Origin: Anticarsia gemmatalis
Lineage: Eukaryota; Arthropoda; Insecta; Lepidoptera; Erebidae
Reading direction: 5' to 3'
DNA length: 64,000 nucleotides
Assembly: GCF_050436995.1 (NCBI RefSeq)
Contig: NC_134763.1
Span: 9,543,001-9,607,000, forward strand
A program made the translations under genes and the position numbers. This document shows positions 1-8,167 of the stretch, in pieces. Below the pieces are notes generated by a model. That model was given only the letters and a program-made list of their open reading frames with translations, had not been told where the DNA came from and did not search any database. The stretch's first letter is position 1, and each line of letters begins with the position of its first letter.

Positions 1-647
1 CACAGGATATATACCCATGATAAAGAGAACCCTTTAAATCTCTATGTACATCTTTGACGTATGAAATACAAAGATTTCATGTATTTTTTTCAATTATTTT
101 TACATAGCAATACCAGATAAGTAATTGATAAACTTAACCATCAACTCCCTCTCTTAAAAAATACTAAAAAAGTGGCACATGCTACAATTCAAAGACACTC
201 ATATATTTTTCACATAAAATATGTCGATGGCAACTCAATAATAGCATCGCAAGTGGTTCGTGATTGCCTTTTTACTCATAATGAATACCATTCACTTGCC
301 AGTAAAAGCATACCTGTAATTTCTCGTATCTTTTTAATTTATGATATTTTCTATACAAAAACCTTTTAGTTTAATGTGCTATTATATCGAAAAAAGCCGA
401 TTGTTTATTTTACTAGAAAATACATTTTAGGATGAAAATATTGAGTCTAAAAAGTGACTGAAAATAATTTTAGTAATAATCATCAGAGACAAAAATTACT
501 TAATCATATTTTTTTTTATTAAATTTCTTCTTTAAGTCACTGAAGGATTGGCAGTCTATCACTGAGTAGACGTGTAGATACAAAGACTGCATTTCAGAAA
601 CAATGCACATAATATTCCTATTATTACTAAACTCATTGTATCCCTAC

Positions 648-754
648 GTTTCAAACACACGTTACACATAAAAAAGCCAGTAACCAAACCATGAAAGCGT
701 AGAGCTAGTAATTTGTCTCGCATTTACAGTCGCGGCGAGTGGTTGCATAAATTT
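648..754 (+). repeat. Local repeat A, copy 1
   Basis: Core CCATGAAAGCGTAGAGCTAG through TTTGTCTCGCATTTACAGTC to GCGAGTGGTTGCATAAATTT. The core is nearly invariant among three copies. Confidence 0.75.
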
Positions 755-1113
755 ATACATCAGGGCCACCTTTGGGCATAACTTAGTTCTAATTAGTCGA
801 ATACAATGTCTTTCTAAGGTACTAAGAGACGACTACTAGATACCAGGTATGTTACCACTAAATTCCTATTGAGAACATTTCAACACTTATTGGAAAATCC
901 CAATACTTTATCAAAGTGTCCGACTCTGTTTCAAATCCAAACCCTTATGATCTGCACTCGCTCATTCTATCTCTTGCATCACAGAGCTAATCTATTAAAT
1001 TTCTTTTAATTATGAATACAAAATAACTGTCACTAAAGGAGGTGTTAGCCTATTTTCATCAGGGATTAGATGTGTGATAGTAGTTGTCACTATAAATGCT
1101 GCATCTCAGTCAC

Positions 1114-1266
1114 AACACACACATTTCGAACACGTTATTCTAATAAAAAAGCCAGTAAGCAAACCATGAAAGCGTAGAGCTAGTAATTTGTCTCGCATTT
1201 ACAGTCGTGGCGAGTGGTTGCATAAATTTGCACCAGCCGACGTTTGCGATGCACAATGAGCTTTTA
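1114..1266 (+). repeat. Local repeat A, copy 2
   Basis: Same core as copy 1, and shares with copy 3 an extra right part (GCACCAGCCGACGTTTGCGA). It is followed directly by repeat B copy 1. Confidence 0.75.
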
Positions 1267-1271
1267 TTATG

Positions 1272-1402
1272 ACAAAATTATGACAATATTAAATATGTAT
1301 TCTTCCTCAATATTACAGCTTTCACGTTCACCTTAAGACTTAAGGTACGGACGATGACGAAGATTTATGAATTTTATTTAGTCTTAAGTGGTCACCATTA
1401 AA
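1272..1402 (+). repeat. Local repeat B, copy 1
   Basis: Contains AGCTTTCACGTTCACCTTAA, GACGATGACGAAGATTTATG and AGTCTTAA.TGGTCACCATTA. The second copy is at 1948-2083. Confidence 0.7.
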
Positions 1403-1410
1403 TGATATAT

Positions 1411-1563
1411 ACACACACATTTCAAACACACGTTACACATAAAAACGCCAGTAAGCAAACCATGAAAGCGTAGAGCTAGTAATTTGTCTCGCATTTACAG
1501 TCGTGGCGAGTGGTTGCATAAATTTGCACCAGCCGACGTTTGCGATGCACAATGAGCTTTTAA
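1411..1563 (+). repeat. Local repeat A, copy 3
   Basis: Nearly identical to copy 2 over about 150 bases. The A-B-A order suggests a small segmental duplication. Confidence 0.75.
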
Positions 1564-1947
1564 TGTGCCCCGATGCGGTGTTCTGTTTATTAGCACATAC
1601 AGGTTTCACTGGCGATTGATTAAGGGGAAAGGTGATTTGAATTGGGAATTAGATGGATGGGGTGTGACGGGATAAGGGTTGGAGTTTTGAAGAGTGACTA
1701 TTGCGAAAATTATTGTTAGAAAAATGCTTTGATGATGAATTTTACTTCAGAATTTGGTTTATATGTCAAGGAAAAGTTGTCTTGCTTGTGGTACTGTATT
1801 CAAATAAATTGTAAATTTGTATGTTTTTTTTTTAGATTACGGTGGTCTCACTAAGAATTTGGAATAATTGAAGATCATTTTGATGTCAATGCTCCATGTT
1901 AGGACCAAACACCATTTAAATTTGTCCATGTTCATTTTGGTTTTTAC

Positions 1948-2083
1948 AGAATTATGACAACATTAAAAAATACATTTTACCTCAATATAACAGCTTTCAC
2001 GTTCACCTTAAGACTTAAAGTACGGACGATGACGAAGATTTATGCATCTAATTTAGTCTTAAATGGTCACCATTATTTTTTAC
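1948..2083 (+). repeat. Local repeat B, copy 2
   Basis: Matches 1272-1402 with scattered changes. A short open frame across it is by chance. Confidence 0.7.
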
Positions 2084-3806
2084 GACTCATAAATACACCT
2101 TACCCCATAGCAGAGCAACAAAAACACCCTGACATACAGAACCACCCTAAAAATACGCACTTAATTTAGCAACAGCCTAAATACAATTTTCCCTCTGTAC
2201 CACCCTTCAACCCCCAGAAATGATGATTACAATATCCCTACAAAAGTATAAAGCAACAGAAATCTTTGTTTTTTGAAATTTCTCACTGGGGCCTATCTAT
2301 CAAACCACCCCGTCTTTTAACTTGCTCCCCATAAAAAAATAAACTGTGTCATTTTGGGGTGCATTTTTCCTCTATGGGGGTTGTTCCTATAGAATATTTT
2401 TTACTCTTGAAATGTCAGAGTGGCTGTTTATTTTTTATACTACTTTTTGTGACAAAGTGTACAGCGATAATGTTTGGAGCGTATCATCGTTAGGGAATGA
2501 TGTATACTGATCTGAAGAGGTTTTGAAAATTAATGGGGTAGTACGTACGTGGTGAACATTTTCGTTCTTCAAAAATAAGCTGGTTTAAAAAAATAGTGAC
2601 GTCATGATATGACAGGAATCAAAATTGATCGACAAATTACGTTAAAATAAAATTAGTAATTAGTACTGCAGAGGCACTTGCGTATAAGACCGGTCACTAG
2701 ATGTCACTATTTAGTCGTCACTGTATAAGAAATATGGCAGCTAAATTGAATTGCCGCACTATAGGTACAAGTTAAAACTGACAAAGCCATCATAATCAAC
2801 TAAATGGTAGCTCACCATAAGAAGAGAGAAAAATACATGTGTTAATAATTTCCAAAGTAACCTTTTAAACATTTAACACTTTCACACCTCCAAAAAAGTT
2901 TTAAAACGGGACAAAAACGCTACTTCACCGTAGTTACCCTCTTACGTCATACTTCGTAACGATGAATAAACGGTCGCTTTCTCTCCTAATAACTGACTTT
3001 TAGCAAGTCACCGAAATGTTGAGAAAAATCACCCTCTTGCATAAAAGTTGACGACATTTTAGTTTTAACTTTTACAGGTTGAGAAATGAGGCTCTAAGAT
3101 GCTAGGCAAGGCTTTTCTTATAACTTTGATTATCTTATATAAAAGATTTTCTATTTACTACTTATTTGAGAGGTATATACAATTATCTGTAAAATAAAAC
3201 CTACTTTTCCTCTATATGAAGCTGTGATAAATGTAGCTGTGTCACAGACTATTTCCTTTATATCCAACTCAATATGAAATTACGCATGGGTTTTCCAAAA
3301 GTATGAAACACGACATATTTGTAATGATGAAAAATTAAAGACTGACGCCAATCCCATAAGTTTATTTTTCTATAGAAGTTGGACTTTTGTCGGAAACAAC
3401 GTTAGACCCATGTCCTCCTAAAAGGTCACTCCGTCTATTCTTTTCCAGAGAGCTCCAAACCGTTAAAAAAACATCTTGTAATCTGTATACTTTCATCTTC
3501 AATTACTACATCAGCATTACAAATACTAAGTAAAATTCCACCCTCAAAGGAACTACCGAAAACGATCTCATAGAAAAACTAATTACTTTTTAGCTCCACC
3601 CTGAAACTCTGGCCCCTATATTAATAGTTTCCAAACACTACACAAACAGACGAACTAGTAAAAGCTTTATTTGAAACTAGTTTTTGTCCGTGGCTTCGTC
3701 CATGTAGAAATATTTCCCAGAATAAAAAGAAACTTTATATGTTCATCCTGATTGCAAACTATCTGTGTACCAAGCATGTGTTAATCTAGGTGGTCTAACC
3801 TTAAAA
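2084..3806. other. No gene seen
   Basis: AT-rich DNA with no supportable gene or clear repeat. The whole stretch 1-5308 outside the listed repeats is similar. Confidence 0.6.
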
Positions 3807-3925
3807 TTGAACCCATTAATGTGTGTCACACTGCTGGGCACGGATCTCCTCCCGGAATGAGGGAAAGGTTAGGCCTTTAGTCCACCTCGCTGTACAAGTG
3901 CGGGTTGTGAATTTTGTATACTTTG
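3807..3925 (-). repeat. SINE fragment, family of 41492-41804
   Basis: Contains CTGCTGGGCACGGATCTCCT and the following conserved block of the family. It lacks the tRNA-like head. Confidence 0.6.
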
Positions 3926-4828
3926 TAACAAACATTCATCAAGACGTTCAAATATTCATTACATAACTACATTATAATGTAATTCATTATAGTTAATCTT
4001 TCGATCCTACAGTCAATCTGCAGGTGTTTTGTTGGCCATCTACTAAATAACTGTTATAAAGATTTTTAATTAAAAAATAAATAAATTAGTGCATCGCCAC
4101 ATTTATAATATTGGTTCACAGATTAAATTTGGCCGCTCCTAGTTTCAGTGCGTCAAAATTTTAGTATTAAATTGTTTTGAAAACAATAACACGTTATGAA
4201 TTTTCGACCACTTCTTAATGACATGTAAACAATAAACCAATCTCAAACATTTAATGAATTTAGTCGAAAACCCGAACTAACGAAGCCTTATCGCAGTGAC
4301 TCTAATTAACACCTATGTATCCCACATGAACGAATATATCAAACAAAATATAACTTTATATTTAACAAACAAAAATTTACCTTATTTGCAGATATATAGA
4401 GCTCAAACCAAATGTAAAGGTATCGTGGCAAATCTTCATCCCTTGTCACAAGGGTAGGTATAAATTAATTAGTTTTCTAAACCCCGTAAAGGATTTTCTG
4501 ATATTTTTAGATGAATTGTTTCGTTAAGAACTTTTTTGATTTGCAAATTGTTTTTAATCGGCTGGAAGAAATTGGTGTAAACAGTCTTGGTAGAGGGAAA
4601 ATGGAAATTAACAAGAAGCTGTTCTATTTTTAGGCAAAATATAATAGGCGTAGACTATTATTTTGTTAACGTTATTTTAGTACGTCTAGACTTTTAAGAA
4701 CAAAGTAGAAAAATGTAAGTGAATCAAACGTACCCGAACTAAAAATAAACTTAAACTAAATATGTAACCAGCGAGCGTAGTAAATTTAAACATTAATTTA
4801 TTTCTCATTCTGCGAGGAAACCTGTGGC

Positions 4829-4984
4829 CCGATTTTTTTTAACTACCGACTGTTGACAACCAGCTAGCTATCGAGAAATTTTGTTTGAAAATCTGATCAG
4901 TGCCTCTAGCGGGCGCCGTAGATACTATTTTTGCAGTTTTGAAATACATTTTAAATGCCATATTCTCGATACCTGATACTGTAC
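4829..4984. mobile_element. GATTCT-family MITE, diverged copy
   Basis: Contains CAGCTAGCTATCGAGAAATT, AAAATCTGATCAG and the GCCTCTAGCGGGCGCC core, with inverted partner CATATTCTCGATACCTGA. The ends are degraded. Confidence 0.5.
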
Positions 4985-5308
4985 TGAGTGACGTTTAAAT
5001 AAAAAGAAAAAAAATATATACACCTTTGAACTTTGTAGTAATTATTTTCGATATTTTGGAGACCCCCTCGTATATAGTTCCGCAAAGTTGTTGACCATTA
5101 CTCACTTATTGCTATGTTCAGAGTGTTCAGACACACAAATTTAAATCATCATAGTTCGTTATAAATTTCGATTACATTTAATTCTAAAACAATCTCAAAA
5201 CACAATCTGCTCTAGTGTAAAATATTTTATAAGGGGTGAATATAATAAGTAGGTGTGACGTCACAGTGTTGGTGTAGAGCATAATATCCTGTTGCAGCTT
5301 GTTTGCAG

Positions 5309-5394
5309 CGGCCCATCATCCTCACTCTACTGCACTTCAGTGTACACTGCGGGACAAATTACATGGCACACCATAGGTCATGCTAAAACATTAG
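5309..5394 (+). other. Exon-like island (candidate)
   Basis: An 86-base, relatively GC-rich stretch between an acceptor (two tandem CAGs, GTTGCAG..TTTGCAG) and a donor GTAAGT. One frame is open throughout: phase in after one base, 28 codons (GPSSSLYCTSVYTAGQITWH..), one base out. A CRE-like palindrome GTGACGTCAC lies 45 bases upstream (5255-5264). No neighbouring exon was found, so coding status is unproven. Confidence 0.3.
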
Positions 5395-5622
5395 GTAAGT
5401 ACAAATAATTGTTTGCTTATAGTTGTATCACAAGTAAATGTTAAGAATAACACATATTTTAGGGCATTGGGTTGTAGCTATTTATATTTTAAAAATGGTT
5501 CTGTTTCAAAATCTCTGTTAGTGTTAGTTTAAGTAGGATGTACAATAAGTACGTTATCATGATTCAACGTTTTATATTGATTCGGGTTTCGAGTACAGCT
5601 ATATTTTTACATATAGATATAA

Positions 5623-5880
5623 CTAGCTGACCCGCGCAACTTCGCTTGCGTCACATAAGGGAGAACAACATTTTCCCCGTTTTTGTAACATTTCTCACCC
5701 GTACTCTGCTCCTATTGGTAGTAGCGTGATGATATATAGCCTATAACCTTCCTCGATAATAGGACTATCTAACACTGAAAGAATTTTTCAAATCGGACCA
5801 GTAGTTCCTGAGATTAGCGCGTTCAAACAAACAAACAAACAAACAAACAAACTCTTCAGCTTTATAATATTAGTATAGAT
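5623..5880 (+). repeat. RTE-like LINE 3' end or derived SINE
   Basis: Starts CTAGCTGACCCGCGCAACTT, contains a run of CAAA repeats and ends CTTTATAATATTAGTATAGAT. The same ends and length recur at 31276-31531, and in reverse at 60805-61009. Assignment to RTE is from memory of similar insect 3' ends and is an inference. Confidence 0.6.
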
Positions 5881-6334
5881 AAACAAAATATTTTATTTTA
5901 TAAATGATAGCTTAACTTCTCTTTTAATAATTTCTCAAAATATTATCACTATTACTGATTGTCCCAACAATCTTGGCCCGCACTATATCGAACCATAATT
6001 CGAGTATGCAAGCATCAAATACGGCCGAGTTATTACGAACCCTCCCTTGTAAGACTTAATTAAAATTGTGTTCCTTATTGCCGGAGAGAAATTATTCCAT
6101 TATGTCTCAAACTAAAATGCCTCGTGCATGGAAAGAATTTTACCTAAGTATATTACCTACTGCGCCTGAGGTATATGAATCCAGGTTAATTTTTCGTTTA
6201 AAATTTCCACCTTGTTTGCTATTAGTATGGAAATTGGGCGTTATGTGCAGTTTGGGGAGTGCGGCTTTTGATAGAGCCATTTGCCGAAGTCTAGTGATAT
6301 TGTGTTTTGTTTTAAAAGGACTTTTTATGTTAAC

Positions 6335-6542
6335 GCCGGCTCCGTGTGGATCTAGAAAATGGCATTGGTCCCAACGTTGGCGCGCGTTGGTAGTTGGCCG
6401 GTTCGTGTCGGTTTCAAAGGAATCTGCGCCAACGCTCGCGATCTGACGGGACAGAACTAGTTTATTAGCCAACGTGTGTACGCCTCACCGAGTTTGCAGT
6501 CCAACGTTGGCATGAGCGTTGGGACCAACATGTGGAGCCGGC
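6335..6542. mobile_element. MITE-like element with imperfect inverted ends
   Basis: Ends GCCGGCTCC and GGAGCCGGC are inverted repeats. Inside them TTGGTCCCAACG and CGTTGGGACCAA repeat the symmetry, with several CCAACGTTGG palindromes. It is GC-rich relative to its surroundings. No target duplication is clear. Confidence 0.5.
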
Positions 6543-6628
6543 CTGAGAGTGTATGTCGTGTCGTGTAGATGTACAAACATACACGAAACACAACAAATGG
6601 CATTTCTTGAGGGTATGTAAATTTCTAG

Positions 6629-6913
6629 CCCGTACTTGGCCAGCATAGTGGACTTGAGACTTCCTCGAGACTTGAGACCCGTTCCTCGTTTGTTGGAAGA
6701 CATATTATCATTAAGATAGTTTCGTTAGAGCATACTATTCAGTCTTACAATAGTAGTTCCACTCATAATCTTTACTCAGAGCTTATAGGTACTGGTCATC
6801 AGTCATTGATAGGTGTAAAACGCTCAAAAAATCTTCTTTTAAAGACTAGGAGCCATAATAAACTAAAAAAATATTCAAAAGTCTGTAGGTTGATTAAGAA
6901 AATTAAATTTAAT
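6629..6913 (+). CDS. LINE ORF1, N-terminal part before the gap
   Basis: An open frame running to 6913, translating in part as HTIQSYNSSSTHNLYSELIG and ending KKIKFN. It is the same frame that resumes after the gap at 7079 with KFNLSRYNNK. No ATG is found in this frame after the stop at 6626-6628, so the true start is unknown or altered. Its junction with the gap-side sequence (from 6914) breaks the frame; see the assembly entry. Confidence 0.5.
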
Positions 6914-7087
6914 AAAAGTGTTGTATGAAAAACACACTCAGGCCTTGAAGACATCATCACCAAGTTATCTCAAATTNNNNNNNNNNNNNNNNNNNNNNNN
7001 NNNNNNNNNNNNNNNNNNNNNNNNNNNNNNNNNNNNNNNNNNNNNNNNNNNNNNNNNNNNNNNNNNNNNNNNNNNNTTAAATTTAAT
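6914..7087 (+). other. Assembly gap (100 N, 6977-7076) with duplicated flanks
   Basis: Exactly 100 Ns, the usual placeholder for a gap of unknown size. The bases just before it (6914-6976) are a diverged, partly deleted copy of 7205-7278. The string TTAAATTTAAT occurs both at 6903-6913 and directly after the gap at 7077-7087. Dropping 6914-7087 would restore the ORF1 frame, which suggests a mis-joined repeat copy and not real sequence. Confidence 0.85.
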
Positions 7088-8167
7088 CTCAGTAGGTACA
7101 ACAATAAAATCAAATCATTGATCAATAATAACAATGAATTGACAAATGAACGTAGGGATTTATTATTAGAGTTAGACACCTGTAGCGAACAACTTATTTC
7201 AAGTAAAGTGTTGTATGAAAAACACACTCAGGACTTGAAGACATCAATCACCACTTTACAGGATAGGTTATCTCAAATGACACTAGACTATGAACAGGAG
7301 ACTAGAGACTATATACTCAAATATGATGAGATTGCAAAGGTTGGCAAGGAAAACTTAGAACGTGTCTTGTCATTGTATAATAGTTCTCGCTGTTCACAAT
7401 GTTCTCAGGCTACTTCACTTACTAGTGATTTAGAGTCACAGCCCTGTACTAAGCAGTCCCAACATATGACTAGTGGTGCAACACTAAAACATAAGTTGAG
7501 TTTTAGGCCAAACCAGAATAGTTTTAAGTCAAGCAGAGCATTAATGTTCTCAGATAGGATAGGTATTGGTTTTGGATCACTTTTAAATAACAATATTAAC
7601 TATAAAGTGACCAACCACTGCTACCAAAACCTTAAGTTAGGCAGAATAGTGGAAAAAATCCAAACAATGAATTTAGATGTAGACACTCCAATCATTCTTA
7701 TGATTGGTAATAGTTTAGGTTTAAGAAAGGCGGACATTATACATAGTATTAGTAGCTTATTAGAAATTAATTCAGGAAAAATAATAATATGTGCATTCCC
7801 CTACTCTGACTCACTATCTGAGAATGAGAACCGACAAATTCACAAGTTGAATGCTATCTTACATTTGATAACAAGTCATCATAGTGATAGACTATTGTTT
7901 TTTGATACTAATAAATTTATTAGTAATTTTTATTTAACTAAAGAAAGAATGTTTCTTTCTTGTAAAAATCGACATATAATTGCTAGTTTGTTAGCATATA
8001 ATATTAACTTAGTTATAGGCAATATAACACAACCTAGGTTTAAGGACGAAACAGTATTGTCTAGTCGCTTTACTAACAATACTGTGATTAATATTATTGA
8101 TAATTTAGTTTGTAAGGACACTGTTACGCATAATGTAACAAAGCACAACAATAATTTAAACGCTTAA
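7079..8167 (+). CDS. LINE ORF1 protein (coiled coil plus SGNH-like region), after the gap
   Basis: The frame is open from the gap to TAA at 8165-8167. No ATG occurs near the start of this block; a frame beginning at the TTG at 7118 is only an artefact. The first third is rich in Leu, Glu, Lys and Asn with heptad-like spacing (ERRDLLLELD.. and LYEKHTQDLK), a probable coiled coil. From about 7540 the protein has FSDRIGIGFG, then ILMIGNSLG, IIICAFPYSDSL and YLTKERMF..CKNRHIIASLLA. The order and spacing recall blocks of an SGNH/GDSL hydrolase fold as in CR1-type ORF1 proteins. The catalytic Ser and Asp-His pair are not clearly kept. Role by family: nucleic-acid chaperone or RNP protein. A C-x-x-C pair (RCSQCSQ) lies between the two regions. 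Confidence 0.75.
   Translation, partial: KFNLSRYNNKIKSLINNNNELTNERRDLLLELDTCSEQLISSKVLYEKHTQDLKTSITTLQDRLSQMTLDYEQETRDYILKYDEIAKVGKENLERVLSLYNSSRCSQCSQATSLTSDLESQPCTKQSQHMTSGATLKHKLSFRPNQNSFKSSRALMFSDRIGIGFGSLLNNNINYKVTNHCYQNLKLGRIVEKIQTMNLDVDTPIILMIGNSLGLRKADIIHSISSLLEINSGKIIICAFPYSDSLSENENRQIHKLNAILHLITSHHSDRLLFFDTNKFISNFYLTKERMFLSCKNRHIIASLLAYNINLVIGNITQPRFKDETVLSSRFTNNTVINIIDNLVCKDTVTHNVTKHNNNLNA
8155..8161 (+). promoter_or_regulatory. Candidate -1 ribosomal frameshift site TTTAAAC
   Basis: The heptamer reads T-TTA-AAC in the ORF1 frame, the X-XXY-YYZ pattern of a canonical -1 slippery site. After a -1 slip the next codon is CGC at 8161, exactly the ORF2 frame, which is then open to 11025. 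ORF1 terminates only four bases after the heptamer (TAA at 8165). ORF2 has no ATG before its endonuclease motif. I saw no obvious stimulatory stem or pseudoknot by eye downstream. Confidence 0.55.

Noticed and set aside
1954..2169. 71-codon frame over repeat B
   Set aside because: The other copy of the repeat does not keep the frame.
6066..6703. Frames of 72-126 codons on both strands left of the LINE
   Set aside because: They run across the MITE-like palindromic element and show no domain.
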